In this document: positions 53,101-57,184 of the stretch, piece by piece
Layout: every line of letters begins with the position of its first letter
Position numbering within the stretch: the first letter of the stretch is position 1
Assembly (NCBI RefSeq): GCF_021462225.1
Contig: NC_061812.1
Span: 52,941,848-53,005,847 of the forward strand
DNA from: Girardinichthys multiradiatus
Taxonomy: Eukaryota > Chordata > Actinopteri > Cyprinodontiformes > Goodeidae
Reading direction: 5' to 3'
DNA: 64,000 nucleotides
Position numbers and translations under genes: made by a program
The notes under the pieces: model-generated
The model's database searches: none
What the model saw: the letters and a program-made list of their open reading frames with translations, nothing else
What the model was told of the DNA's origin: nothing

Positions 53101-56100
53101 GCTTCCTATGGTTGCTAAATTAAAGAGCTGTTTTTGTTTTTTTATGAGTCTGAACTGCAGACTCTGCTTCAAAATCTAAAACTGCCGACTGATCAAACCT
53201 GAACTGGATCGTAGCACATTGACTAGACTCTAAAACACAGATTAACATTCATGAAATATTCATTCTGTTTGTCAAACCAAATACTTTTATCATTTAGATC
53301 GCCTTAGAAGTAAACGAGCATAGATAACCCACAGCATATGGTCTAGTCAAATCTAGAACAGGGTATTCTATACTGATATCGTTTTTTGAAAACAGTTTGT
53401 AAAATGATTAGTTGAAAAAAAAATATGAGAAAAAACGGAGATTTTTCTCCGTTTTTTCGAGGAATTGCTACATCTTGTCTTCATTTTGTTTCTTGAGCTG
53501 AAATTATCATCACCCTTCTAATTTCTAGCACTTTATTCTCTAGTCAGGCTAACCTTTTTCTCAGTTTTCTACATCACCTAATACAACCTCCTCTGGTTTC
53601 CATAGTTGACTACACACCACTATTTTTATGTATTTTCTATACTTTTTCTAAATTTGTGAAAGCAACGTGAAGCCATCAGGTTTGGTTAATTGACTTCACA
53701 CCTCATTCATTTTCATTTAGGTGATCTGAGCCTCACTATGTGTGAATAACAAAGACGTCTGATCTTTGCCTTCATCCCTCTGCTGTTCCTGAGTTGTCAA
53801 AAAAAAAGCCCCACTGTCCTCTTGGAGTCCTGTTGGGGTTAGAGTCATGTTTTTCTTTGCTGTGGGTTAACCCTTTAACCCTCTCCTTCCTGAGTGGGTT
53901 AACCCTTTAACCCTCTCCTTCCTGAGTGGGTTAACCCCCTCCTTCCTGAGTGGGTTAACCCCCTCCTTCCTGAGTGGGTTAACCCTGTTCTCCCTGAGTG
54001 GGTTAACCCTCTTCTCCTTGAGTGGGTTAACCCTTTAACCCTCTCCTTCCTGAGTGGGTTAACCCCCTCCTTCCTGAGTGGGTTAACCCTGTTCTCCCTG
54101 AGTGGGTTAACCCTCTTCTCCTTGAGTGGGTTAACCCTTTAACCCTCTTCTCCCTGAGTGGGTTAACCCTCTTCTCCCTGAGTGGGTTAACCCTCTTCTC
54201 CCTGAGTGGGTTAACCCTCTTCTCCCTGAGTGGGTTAACCCCCTCCTCCCTGAGTGGGTTAACCCTCTTCTCCCTGAGTGGGTTAACCCTCTTCTCCTTG
54301 AGTGGGTTAACCCTCTTCTCCCTGAGTGGGTTAACCCTCTTCTCCTTGAGTGGGTTAACCCCCTCCTTCCTGAGTGGGTTAACCCCCTCCTTCCTGAGTG
54401 GGTTAACCCTCTTCTCCCTGAGTGGGTTAACCCTCTTCTCCTTGAGTGGGTTAACCCCCTCCTTCCTGAGTGGGTTAACCCTCTTCTCCCTGAGTGGGTT
54501 AACCCTGTTCTCCTTGAGTGGGTTAACCCCCTCCTTCCTGAGTGGGTTAACCCTCTTCTCCCTGAGTGGGTTAACCCCCTCCTTCCTGAGTGGGTTAACC
54601 CTCTTCTCCCTGAGTGGGTTAACCCCCTCCTCCCTGAGTGGGTTAACCCCCTCCTCCCTGAGTGGGTTAACCCCCTTCTCCCTGAGTGGGTTAACCCCCT
54701 CCTTCCTGAGTGGGTTAACCCCCTCCTTCCTGAGTGGGTTAACCCTCTTCTCCCTGAGTGGGTTAACCCCCTCCTTCCTGAGTGGGTTAACCCTCTTCTC
54801 CCTGAGTGGGTTAACCCCCTCCTCCCTGAGTGGGTTAACCCCCTTCTCCCTGAGTGGGTTAACCCCCTTCTCCCTGAGTGGGTTAACCCCCTCCTTCCTG
54901 AGTGGGTTAACCCTCTTCTCCCTGAGTGGGTTAACCCCCTCCTTCCTGAGTGGGTTAACCCTCTTCTCCCTGAGTGGGTTAACCCCCTCCTTCCTGAGTG
55001 GGTTAACCCCCTTCTCCCTGAGTGGGTTAACCCCCTCCTTCCTGAGTGGGTTAACCCCCTCCTTCCTGAGTGGGTTAACCCCCTCCTTCCTGAGTGGGTT
55101 AACCCTCTTCTCCCTGAGTGGGTTAACCCCCTCCTTCCTGAGTGGGTTAACCCTCTTCTCCCTGAGTGGGTTAACCCCCTCCTCCCTGAGTGGGTTAACC
55201 CCCTTCTCCCTGAGTGGGTTAACCCCCTTCTCCCTGAGTGGGTTAACCCCCTCCTTCCTGAGTGGGTTAACCCTCTTCTCCCTGAGTGGGTTAACCCCCT
55301 CCTTCCTGAGTGGGTTAACCCCCTCCTCCCTGAGTGGGTTAACCCTCTTCTCCCTGAGTGGGTTAACCCCCTCCTCCCTGAGTGGGTTAACCCCCTCCTC
55401 CCTGAGTGGGTTAACCCCCTTCTCCCTGAGTGGGTTAACCCCCTCCTTCCTGAGTGGGTTAACCCCCTTCTCCCTGAGTGGGTTAACCCCCTTCTCCCTG
55501 AGTGGGTTAACCCCCTCCTTCCTGAGTGGGTTAACCCTCTTCTCCCTGAGTGGGTTAACCCCCTCCTCCCTGAGTGGGTTAACCCCCTTCTCCCTGAGTG
55601 GGTTAACCCCCTTCTCCCTGAGTGGGTTAACCCCCTCCTTCCTGAGTGGGTTAACCCTCTTCTCCCTGAGTGGGTTAACCCCCTCCTTCCTGAGTGGGTT
55701 AACCCCCTCCTCCCTGAGTGGGTTAACCCTCTTCTCCCTGAGTGGGTTAACCCCCTCCTCCCTGAGTGGGTTAACCCCCTCCTCCCTGAGTGGGTTAACC
55801 CCCTTCTCCCTGAGTGGGTTAACCCCCTCCTTCCTGAGTGGGTTAACCCCCTTCTCCCTGAGTGGGTTAACCCCCTTCTCCCTGAGTGGGTTAACCCCCT
55901 CCTTCCTGAGTGGGTTAACCCTCTTCTCCCTGAGTGGGTTAACCCCCTCCTCCCTGAGTGGGTTAACCCCCTTCTCCCTGAGTGGGTTAACCCCCTTCTC
56001 CCTGAGTGGGTTAACCCCCTCCTTCCTGAGTGGGTTAACCCTCTTCTCCCTGAGTGGGTTAACCCCCTCCTCCCTGAGTGGGTTAACCCCCTTCTCCCTG

Positions 56101-56803
56101 AGTGGGTTAACCCCCTTCTCCCTGAGTGGGTTAACCCCCTCCTTCCTGAGTGGGTTAACCCTCTTCTCCCTGAGTGGGTTAACCCCCTCCTTCCTGAGTG
56201 GGTTAACCCCCTCCTCCCTGAGTGGGTTAACCCCCTCCTCCCTGAGTCACACACAGACTCGTGCGTCTGGTTCCAATCAGACTCGCGCAGGAATTCTGAG
56301 TGTGCACGTGGAAGAGATCAAAGTGCAAATGAATGATGCGTGTTTTATTTCAAATGTTTAAATCTACCAAACGATGAAAGTTCTGATTTGAAATTCATTC
56401 TACACCAATAACTTTTTGTATCCAGAGGATTTTAGGTGATTTTTTATTCTACTGGTTTGTTTGAAATCTAAAGGACTTGATGGAAAAGTGAACTAAAGTC
56501 TCACATGAGGAGGAAATGATCTATTTCATTAACTTCGTTAAAATCGTAGTCGCTGATGCTAAATGCAATCAAGCTTCGTGATGTTGCCTTCAGACTTTAC
56601 CTGGATGAGTTCCCGAAGAATTCCACGGAATATCCGAAATAACTCCCCCGCGGTCCCGTGAAAACGGCGCGTCCCTCCGTGTCCAGGTTAAAGGCGGCGC
56701 ATAGCTGAAGTACAGCCGCCACTAAAGTTAGGAGCGGCGCGGCGCGGCGGCGGCGGCGGCGGCGGTTCCCCCGCGGCGGGTAGAAAGGTGAGAGGGCGCC
56801 CAT
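8055..56803 (-). CDS. itga5: Integrin alpha-5 gene, 5' part (18 exons, 3' end outside window)
   Basis: Type I membrane receptor subunit that pairs with integrin beta-1 to bind fibronectin (RGD) at the cell surface. Eighteen exons join in frame to 633 residues. In order: signal peptide (about 1-37), mature start FNLD, seven FG-GAP blades (about 38-478), thigh domain (about 479-633). Calcium loops are visible as DINNDGYDD (about 323-331), DLNQDGFND (about 394-402) and DIDQNGYPD (about 458-466), plus a blade-4 loop [10 protein letters not shown]. There is no inserted I-domain. Paralogue choice rests on [42 protein letters not shown] and [19 protein letters not shown], which fit alpha-5 better than alpha-V or alpha-8. 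The genu, calf, transmembrane and tail parts are absent, so the gene continues left of position 1. Every intron is GT-AG. Identity as an RGD-type integrin alpha is near certain; alpha-5 is very likely. Confidence 0.9.
8258..8466. repeat. (AAGAG)n pentanucleotide tract next to exon 18
   Basis: 209 bp of almost perfect AGAAG units (about 42 copies). It lies in intron 17, ending 65 bp from the exon-18 acceptor. In the itga5 transcript it reads as (CUCUU)n, a very long pyrimidine tract. Long open frames on both strands are simply the repeat. Confidence 0.97.
8467..9118. other. Intron 17 remainder, nothing recognised
   Basis: AT-rich intron sequence between exon 17 and the pentanucleotide tract. 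I see no repeat family or coding signal. Confidence 0.5.
9119..9276 (-). CDS. itga5: itga5 exon 17: thigh domain
   Basis: 158 nt, phase 1 in, phase 0 out. It encodes [53 protein letters not shown]. The RRALFL and KIYLR blocks are typical. The acceptor CTTTGAAG has a poor pyrimidine tract, but phase and homology require it. Donor GTCAGT. Confidence 0.9.
9277..10223. other. Introns 16 and start of 15, nothing recognised apart from exon 16
   Basis: Contains exon 16 (9781-9836) and a short TG-rich stretch near 9725-9755. No other feature is visible. Confidence 0.5.
9781..9836 (-). CDS. itga5: itga5 exon 16: thigh domain
   Basis: 56 nt, phase 2 in, phase 1 out. It encodes [19 protein letters not shown]. 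The CxxxxFCLxAxGKH pattern matches the thigh cysteine pair. It is more diverged from other alpha-5 chains than its neighbours. Acceptor ACATGCAG, donor GTAGGA. Confidence 0.87.
11101..14330 (-). mobile_element. LTR-like insertion nested in the Tc1-like element
   Basis: Bounded by TGTCG at 11101 and CGACA at 14330. Its left end (CCAAAGTGCAGACAAGAG) has the layout of the LTR-like copies at 33318 and 40113. On the minus strand it reads TGTCG...CGACA with an AATAAAG near its 3' end, suggesting a solo LTR of about 1.1 kb once the inner insertion (12041-14157) is removed. The immediate 5-bp flanks do not match, so a target duplication is not proven. Confidence 0.5.
12041..14157. mobile_element. CpG-rich element of two 783-bp modules, nested inside the LTR-like element
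   Basis: Flanked by TAATAAT on both sides. It begins TTAAAGCTGCAAGCAGCG and ends TTTCCTGCTCGGGCC, the ends of a widespread teleost repeat type. Inside, a module of about 783 bp occurs twice in tandem (about 12410-13190 and 13190-13970). Paired markers are ACGTATGGCC at 12531 and 13314, GATAACTTTT at 12913 and 13696, and GGGGGCG at 12721 and 13503. No credible ORF. GC and CpG content exceed the surroundings. Confidence 0.7.
14753..15441. other. Intron 15 remainder, nothing recognised
   Basis: No clear repeat or exon. Open frames at 14924-15296 lack splice context and match nothing I recognise. Confidence 0.45.
15442..15555 (-). CDS. itga5: itga5 exon 15: start of thigh domain
   Basis: 114 nt, phase 2 in and out. 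It encodes [20 protein letters not shown] then [17 protein letters not shown]. RPIVxASASLT and the Cys in KTCSL are thigh-domain features of alpha-5. Acceptor CAATTAG, donor GTATGG. Confidence 0.92.
15590..16080. mobile_element. Non-autonomous Tc1-type element (MITE-like)
   Basis: Both ends carry the typical motifs in opposite orientation: GCAAAGGTATTCAAACCTCT at the left and ATTCTTTTGCCAGGCACTC at the right, with the ACAAAATGT and GTGACAAAATGTCAC inner parts. About 490 bp with no coding content, between exons 15 and 14. Confidence 0.5.
16108..16153 (-). CDS. itga5: itga5 exon 14: blade 7 end
   Basis: 46 nt, phase 1 in, phase 2 out. It encodes [16 protein letters not shown], the conserved last propeller strand. 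Acceptor TTTTGCAG, donor GTATAA. Too short to stand out as an open frame; found by motif and phase. Confidence 0.92.
16243..16434 (-). CDS. itga5: itga5 exon 13: blades 6 and 7
   Basis: 192 nt, phase 1 in and out. It encodes [50 protein letters not shown]. The fourth calcium loop DIDQNGYPD is completed in exon 14. Acceptor GAAATCAG, donor GTATGA. Confidence 0.93.
16490..16682 (-). mobile_element. tRNA-derived SINE
   Basis: On the minus strand it starts GGCGCTGCGCTGATGGTGTA with an A box in AAGGGTTTAGCGCACG and a B box CGGGTTCGAGTCC, then the AAATGTCTCCACC body and a tail ending GGCCACTCGTG. It shares its body with the SINE copies at 7265 and 34590. It sits in intron 12, 56 bp upstream of the exon-13 acceptor. 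Confidence 0.8.
16895..17175 (-). mobile_element. Decayed Tc1-like fragment
   Basis: CTGCAGCTCCTCCAGAGTTG and the following text match the complement of a Tc1-type spacer region also present at 21770-21960. No frame remains. 17180-17840 holds nothing recognised. Confidence 0.45.
17840..17890 (+). repeat. LINE 3'-tail remnant
   Basis: Short stretch ending in GAATTGAATTGAATTGAATA, the pentanucleotide tail of the L2-type LINEs at 5570 and 23225. Confidence 0.45.
17994..18202 (-). CDS. itga5: itga5 exon 12: blades 5 and 6
   Basis: 209 nt, phase 2 in, phase 1 out. It encodes [49 protein letters not shown] and [22 protein letters not shown] and the third calcium loop DLNQDGFND are all intact. Acceptor TTGACAG, donor GTACAT, a weaker GT-AG donor than the others. 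Confidence 0.93.
18572..18624 (-). CDS. itga5: itga5 exon 11: blade 5
   Basis: 53 nt, phase 0 in, phase 2 out. It encodes [18 protein letters not shown], containing the start of the second calcium loop (DxNxDG), which is completed across the junction with exon 12. Acceptor ATTCCAG, donor GTAAGT. Confidence 0.93.
18625..20040. other. Intron 10 left part, nothing recognised
   Basis: AT-rich, no repeat family or coding signal that I can support. Confidence 0.45.
20045..20262 (+). repeat. Short dispersed repeat
   Basis: Compact block (GTCCTCTGCACATAACCC ... GGGATTCAAACCAGGGTACT ... CATTAGGCCACCACTCCC) that looks like a fish interspersed repeat with a tRNA-like internal stretch. It differs in base composition from the AT-rich intron. 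Confidence 0.45.
20275..20600 (+). mobile_element. Decayed Tc1-like 5' region
   Basis: TAAATGCAGCTGTTCTGTGA and AGGTTAGGTTATAAAATA-type text is the standard leader between the terminal repeat and transposase of one Tc1 subfamily. It recurs at 26600 and 60400. No ORF survives. Confidence 0.5.
21300..21960 (-). mobile_element. Decayed Tc1-like transposon
   Basis: Left end CTTGCAAAACTATTCACACC, then the complement of a decayed transposase. The minus frame at 21627-21346 carries [20 protein letters not shown], the conserved GGG-MWG block. The text to 21960 is its leader. Degenerate. Confidence 0.65.
21965..23232 (+). mobile_element. L2-type LINE, 5'-truncated
   Basis: 22011-22328 encodes the end of a non-LTR reverse transcriptase ([53 protein letters not shown]). 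The 3'UTR runs to about 23232, ending GGCGCTATAGAAATAAAACTG plus TTGAA-type repeats. The end matches the LINE at 5110-5577. It lies in itga5 intron 10 in the opposite orientation to the gene. Confidence 0.8.
23235..23966. other. Intron 10 right part, nothing recognised
   Basis: No feature visible up to the exon-10 donor. Confidence 0.45.
23967..24023 (-). CDS. itga5: itga5 exon 10: blade 4 end
   Basis: 57 nt, phase 0 both sides. It encodes [19 protein letters not shown], with a potential N-glycosylation site NLT. Acceptor TGTTATAG, donor GTATGT. A 5.3-kb intron follows. Confidence 0.92.
24139..24182 (-). CDS. itga5: itga5 exon 9: blade 4
   Basis: 44 nt, phase 1 in, phase 0 out. It encodes [15 protein letters not shown], corresponding to the GVPKG strand of other alpha-5 chains. 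Acceptor TTTGCAG, donor GTAAGG. Confidence 0.91.
24348..24392 (-). CDS. itga5: itga5 exon 8: blade 4 metal loop
   Basis: 45 nt, phase 1 in and out. It encodes [15 protein letters not shown], the first calcium-binding loop region (GEFSGDxxED). Acceptor CTCCTGCAG, donor GTGAGG. Confidence 0.92.
24590..25250 (-). mobile_element. Decayed Tc1-like element split by a hAT-like MITE
   Basis: 24600-24900 is the complement of a degenerate transposase 5' region; 25127-25250 continues in the same style and ends CTTTTGCAAGCCATTGTA, a Tc1-type terminus. The MITE at 24903-25126 interrupts it. Confidence 0.5.
24903..25126. mobile_element. hAT-like MITE with terminal inverted repeats
   Basis: 15-bp termini CAGTGGTTCTCAGTC and GATTGAGAACCACTG are inverted with one mismatch. 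CAGTGGTTCTCA is a common hAT terminus. About 224 bp, no ORF. A clean 8-bp target duplication is not visible. Confidence 0.7.
25979..26104 (-). CDS. itga5: itga5 exon 7: blade 3 to blade 4
   Basis: 126 nt, phase 1 in and out. It encodes [20 protein letters not shown] followed by [15 protein letters not shown] and [17 protein letters not shown] is the canonical blade-4 entry. Acceptor TTCTGTAG, donor GTGAGA. Confidence 0.93.
26212..26257 (-). CDS. itga5: itga5 exon 6: blade 3
   Basis: 46 nt, phase 0 in, phase 1 out. It encodes [15 protein letters not shown], matching the alpha-5 blade-3 strand. Acceptor GTGATACAG, donor GTAAGC. Confidence 0.92.
26395..27310 (+). mobile_element. Decayed Tc1-like transposon
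   Basis: Left end has the TTTTATTGGGATTATATGTG type. The centre shows a decayed transposase (ATGGCAGCATCATGCTCAAG; CAGGACAACCCTAAACATG; GAATGGCCCAATCAAATTC). The right end is AATTACTTTTGCAAGGCACT. Nearly full length, no intact frame, lies between exons 6 and 5. Confidence 0.65.
27399..27460 (-). CDS. itga5: itga5 exon 5: blade 3 start
   Basis: 62 nt, phase 1 in, phase 0 out. It encodes [19 protein letters not shown] followed by TK. The [15 protein letters not shown] string is the clearest alpha-5 indicator. Acceptor CACTGTAG, donor GTAGGA. Confidence 0.93.
27555..27678 (-). CDS. itga5: itga5 exon 4: blade 2
   Basis: 124 nt, phase 0 in, phase 1 out. It encodes [19 protein letters not shown] then [20 protein letters not shown] and RT. 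ACAPxYxWR and GTCY are family signatures; YLS and EYAPCR fit alpha-5. Acceptor GATTCCAG, donor GTGAGC. Confidence 0.93.
27779..28010 (-). mobile_element. Non-LTR reverse transcriptase fragment
   Basis: The minus frame contains [39 protein letters not shown] and [18 protein letters not shown], a conserved stretch just after the catalytic box of fish LINE reverse transcriptases. Only this piece is present, in intron 3. Confidence 0.7.
28011..29097. other. Intron 3 remainder, nothing recognised
   Basis: Strongly AT-rich, no repeat or coding signal that I can support. Confidence 0.45.
29098..29198 (-). CDS. itga5: itga5 exon 3: blade 2 start
   Basis: 101 nt, phase 1 in, phase 0 out. It encodes [18 protein letters not shown] then [16 protein letters not shown]. 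The VEFKSxQWFGA core is conserved in alpha-5, alpha-8 and alpha-V, and HGNSIL resembles alpha-5 HGSSIL. Acceptor TTTCTGCAG, donor GTAAGA. Confidence 0.93.
29460..29850 (-). mobile_element. Decayed Tc1-like fragment
   Basis: TTTTGGATCATTGTCCTGCT and the surrounding text is the complement of a Tc1-type transposase region. Frames are broken. 29850-31842 (rest of intron 2) holds nothing I can assign. Confidence 0.5.
31843..31967 (-). CDS. itga5: itga5 exon 2: blade 1
   Basis: 125 nt, enters in phase 2 and leaves in phase 1. It encodes [14 protein letters not shown] followed by [13 protein letters not shown] and [20 protein letters not shown] and EGGAVY are hallmarks of blade 1 in RGD-binding integrin alpha chains; the two cysteines form the usual disulphide. 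The acceptor is TGTCCAG and the donor GTATGA. The intron between this exon and exon 1 is about 24.6 kb. Confidence 0.93.
31968..33317. other. Start of intron 1 (3' end), nothing recognised
   Basis: AT-rich and without recognisable repeats or exons. Confidence 0.4.
33318..33842 (-). mobile_element. Solo LTR-like element with 5-bp target duplication
   Basis: Ends TGTCA...TGACA, flanked on both sides by CAAAC (33313-33317 and 33843-33847). 525 bp. On the minus strand it has TTTATTAAAC near its 3' end and no coding content. The pattern (TG...CA, short inverted ends, 5-bp duplication) is that of a solo LTR. It resembles the copy at 57698-58188 in inverted orientation. Confidence 0.75.
33848..34570. 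other. Intron 1 segment, nothing recognised
   Basis: No feature visible. Confidence 0.4.
34590..34802 (-). mobile_element. tRNA-derived SINE
   Basis: On the minus strand it starts GGGCGCGACGCTGGTGCTGT and has a B box GGGTTTGAGTCCC, then the body shared with 7265 and 16490 (CATTTGCCTCATGTCTTCCC, CATTTCCTGTC) and a T/A-rich tail. Confidence 0.75.
34803..36440. other. Intron 1 segment, nothing recognised
   Basis: AT-rich sequence without a repeat family or coding signal I can support. Confidence 0.4.
36440..37535 (+). mobile_element. Tc1/mariner element carrying the transposase pseudogene, 5' end missing
   Basis: The right terminus reads GTGTTTCAGTTTCATTGTCC then AACCCCTGTATA. The matching inverted left terminus is not found upstream of 36440, so the 5' end appears truncated or replaced. 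Confidence 0.65.
36451..37482 (+). pseudogene. Tc1-like transposase with three nonsense codons but no frameshift
   Basis: One continuous frame from ATG 36451 to TAA 37480-37482 (343 codons plus stop), interrupted only by TGA 36592-36594, TGA 37045-37047 and TAG 37417-37419. Helix-turn-helix region near the N-terminus ([31 protein letters not shown]). Catalytic residues are retained: D in LFSDEST, D in [11 protein letters not shown] in NIIEPLW, with 36 residues between the last two. A transposase would cut and paste the element at TA sites. The coding region is well preserved, so the copy is fairly recent but inactive. Confidence 0.85.
37555..37660 (+). repeat. LINE 3'-tail remnant
   Basis: Contains TTGTAAATTGGCGCTATATA plus an AATTAAATT-type tail, similar to the L2-type LINE ends at 5560 and 23200. 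Confidence 0.5.
37661..39310. other. Intron 1 segment, nothing recognised
   Basis: No repeat or exon that I can support. Confidence 0.4.
39320..39870 (+). mobile_element. Decayed Tc1-like transposon
   Basis: GGTGGTGGCAGTATCATGCT, CCAGAAGGACAATACAACTA and AATGATCCAATCAAACTCC are the [13 protein letters not shown] and WPSQSP blocks of a Tc1 transposase, out of frame with each other. The right end is TGATTACTTTTGCATGGAAC. Confidence 0.65.
39960..40640 (+). mobile_element. Tc1-like fragment split by an LTR-like insertion
   Basis: GAAACTTCCCAGGAGTGG left of 40113 and CATTGATGACTAATCCAAGA right of 40557 are adjacent parts of one transposase gene in this family, so the intervening 445 bp is an insertion. 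Confidence 0.6.
40113..40557 (-). mobile_element. LTR-like insertion inside a Tc1-like fragment
   Basis: Ends TGTG...CACA with GGGG on both sides (4-bp duplication, or AGGGG if the end is drawn one base shorter). The layout (GGACCAAAGCGCAAGC near one end) resembles the elements at 11101 and 33318. No ORF. Confidence 0.5.
40886..41370 (+). pseudogene. L1/Tx1-type LINE ORF1, C-terminal part
   Basis: A hinge motif [15 protein letters not shown] starts near 40893, then a frameshift, then a frame from 40921 with [65 protein letters not shown]. This is the RRM plus C-terminal domain of an L1-type ORF1 RNA-binding protein. The N-terminal coiled coil is missing. Confidence 0.75.
42645..43094. mobile_element. 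450-bp insertion in the LINE endonuclease-linker, 6-bp target duplication
   Basis: GCAATT is present at 42639-42644 and 43095-43100, and the LINE protein text resumes after it (SNAI ... [14 protein letters not shown]). The insert contains a CTGCC/GTCTG-rich stretch and AATAAACCCC near its right end. Class not assigned; possibly LTR-like. Confidence 0.6.
43648..44822 (-). pseudogene. Inverted reverse-transcriptase palm segment of the LINE
   Basis: Read from 44822 leftwards: [113 protein letters not shown] and finally [12 protein letters not shown]. This is the palm and following region of an L1/Tx1 reverse transcriptase. The catalytic YADD box reads YADN, so the second catalytic aspartate is lost. 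Confidence 0.85.
44920..45060. repeat. Small insertion in the LINE fingers segment
   Basis: LINE text breaks after EEFLQSLSI and resumes at [13 protein letters not shown]. Between lies an A-rich piece with repeated CAGTAAAA and AAAGACCGT motifs, MITE-like. No clean target duplication seen. Confidence 0.45.
46610..47320 (-). pseudogene. Second L1/Tx1-type ORF1, opposite orientation
   Basis: From 47274 leftwards: a Ser/Pro-rich start, a coiled coil ([35 protein letters not shown]), a hinge with [16 protein letters not shown] in another frame, then [18 protein letters not shown] and [20 protein letters not shown]. It is homologous to the 40886-41370 ORF1 and adds the N-terminal part missing there. 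Frameshifts present. Confidence 0.7.
47844..48355. mobile_element. PIF/Harbinger-like MITE
   Basis: Terminal inverted repeats of about 25 bp (AGGGCAGAACACAGCTGGGC at the left, its near complement at the right) with TTA directly flanking both ends (47841-47843 and 48356-48358). A 3-bp TTA/TAA duplication is characteristic of PIF/Harbinger. 512 bp, no transposase. Confidence 0.75.
48360..49780. other. Intron 1 segment, nothing recognised
   Basis: No repeat or coding signal I can support; contains a poly-A run at about 49728-49744. Confidence 0.4.
49780..50570 (-). mobile_element. Tc1-like element with large internal deletion
   Basis: CAACAAAAGTGAGTACACCC is a known Tc1-type end. The complement of the transposase 3' half follows (GATGCTCAATAGGATTTAG, GGGGTCGTTATCATGTTGG). 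At about 50290 it jumps directly to the 5' part (GATATGATGATGAGC, TTAAACCACTGTATGGT) and ends at the start-codon region near 50497 (GAGGAGCCATGTTGAA). The catalytic middle is missing. Confidence 0.75.
50571..51739. other. Intron 1 segment with an unassigned GC-rich patch
   Basis: 50640-50960 may be further Tc1-type decay. 51430-51715 is GC-rich compared with its surroundings and has open frames on both strands, but no motif that I recognise. Confidence 0.35.
51740..52320 (+). mobile_element. Decayed Tc1-like transposase remnant
   Basis: TTTTGGAGTGGCCATCACAA, AATTTGTGGGCAGAGCTAAA and TTACACCAGTTCTGTCTGGG are the WPSQSP, LWAELK and LHQFCxE blocks of a salmonid-type Tc1 transposase. Frames broken. 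Confidence 0.7.
52608..52866 (+). repeat. Dispersed teleost repeat
   Basis: Compact block from GCTGCACTTGTACAGCAC through CCCCAAAGCGCTTCACACTA to CCTGAGCCACCGTTGCCCC. It looks like a widespread fish interspersed repeat; class unassigned. Confidence 0.5.
52867..53861. other. Intron 1 segment, only a hairpin seen
   Basis: No gene. Contains a perfect 13-bp inverted repeat (53429-53458) and otherwise AT-rich sequence. Confidence 0.45.
53429..53458. repeat. Perfect 13-bp inverted repeat, 4-nt loop
   Basis: GAAAAAACGGAGA, loop TTTT, then the exact complement TCTCCGTTTTTTC. It could fold into a hairpin in DNA or RNA. Confidence 0.85.
53862..56247. repeat. 24-bp minisatellite with higher-order repeats in itga5 intron 1
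   Basis: About 99 copies of a 24-bp unit built around GAGTGGGTTAACCC and a variable pyrimidine part (CTCTTCTCCCT, CCCTCCTTCCT, CCCTCCTCCCT, CCCTTCTCCCT). Left-end units vary in length, with extra CTTTAACCC. The right third is ordered: a 16-unit (384-bp) block appears twice, followed by repeats of its last five units (120 bp). Each unit has the palindrome GGGTTAACCC. Because 24 is divisible by three and the units lack stops, frames of about 700 codons occur on both strands; I regard these as artefacts. Confidence 0.97.
56601..56803 (-). CDS. itga5: itga5 exon 1: start codon, signal peptide, start of blade 1
   Basis: 203 nt, ends in phase 2 at AG|GTAAAG. The ATG at 56803-56801 has G at -3 and G at +4, a good initiation context. 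The product begins [13 protein letters not shown], then seven consecutive arginines from a CGC/CGG-type trinucleotide run, then a hydrophobic core ([14 protein letters not shown]) and the conserved mature start [15 protein letters not shown] is the first FG-GAP strand. The seven-Arg n-region is unusually long for a signal peptide and looks like a triplet expansion. Confidence 0.92.
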
Positions 56804-56960
56804 CTCTGCTGCTGAGAGACTCTTCTTTCACGGAAGAGGCGCGGCGCAACACGCATCATCCGTCCTGGTCCTTATCCCGGCCGCTTTGTGGTCTTAAACC
56901 TAAATCAGAGTCCTGAAACCCCCACTTGAGCTCCAACAGGTCCCGTGTAGTGCTCCAGAG
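56804..56960 (-). promoter_or_regulatory. itga5: Probable itga5 5'UTR and CpG-rich promoter
   Basis: The sequence just upstream of the start codon, together with exon 1 (about 56620-56880), is the most CpG- and GC-rich block outside the repeats. No TATA box is obvious, as expected for a CpG-type promoter. The transcription start cannot be placed from sequence alone. Confidence 0.45.
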
Positions 56961-57006
56961 TGGAAGGGGAAATGTAAACACACACATGAACCCAGAAGAA
57001 AAGGGA

Positions 57007-57029
57007 GGAGAGAGAGAGAGAGAGAGAGA
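57007..57029. repeat. (GA)n microsatellite upstream of itga5
   Basis: About 11 GA units, roughly 200 bp upstream of the start codon. Confidence 0.9.
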
Positions 57030-57184
57030 AGCAAGGAGGGAGAGACTTCAGCCTCTTCTGTGGTGGAGCGGTAAATGTTCCCAGAGACTGATCCCTTCAG
57101 AAGCTTACATATTGCATCAAAAATAAAACCTATGTGAAAGAAATTGTAATTATTTTAGAACATAACCTATTCCATGCATTCTCA

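Noticed and set aside
53862..56247. CRISPR-like regular array
   Set aside because: Units are head-to-tail 24-mers with no unique spacers and no cas genes; the context is a vertebrate intron.
53862..56247. Interstitial telomere repeat because of GGGTTAA
   Set aside because: The unit is 24 bp with GGGTTAACCC, not tandem TTAGGG hexamers.
54131..56361. Very long open frames (about 700 codons) on both strands
   Set aside because: They are entirely translations of the 24-bp minisatellite; a stop-free unit divisible by three gives this on any strand. No start context, promoter or non-repetitive domain supports a gene.
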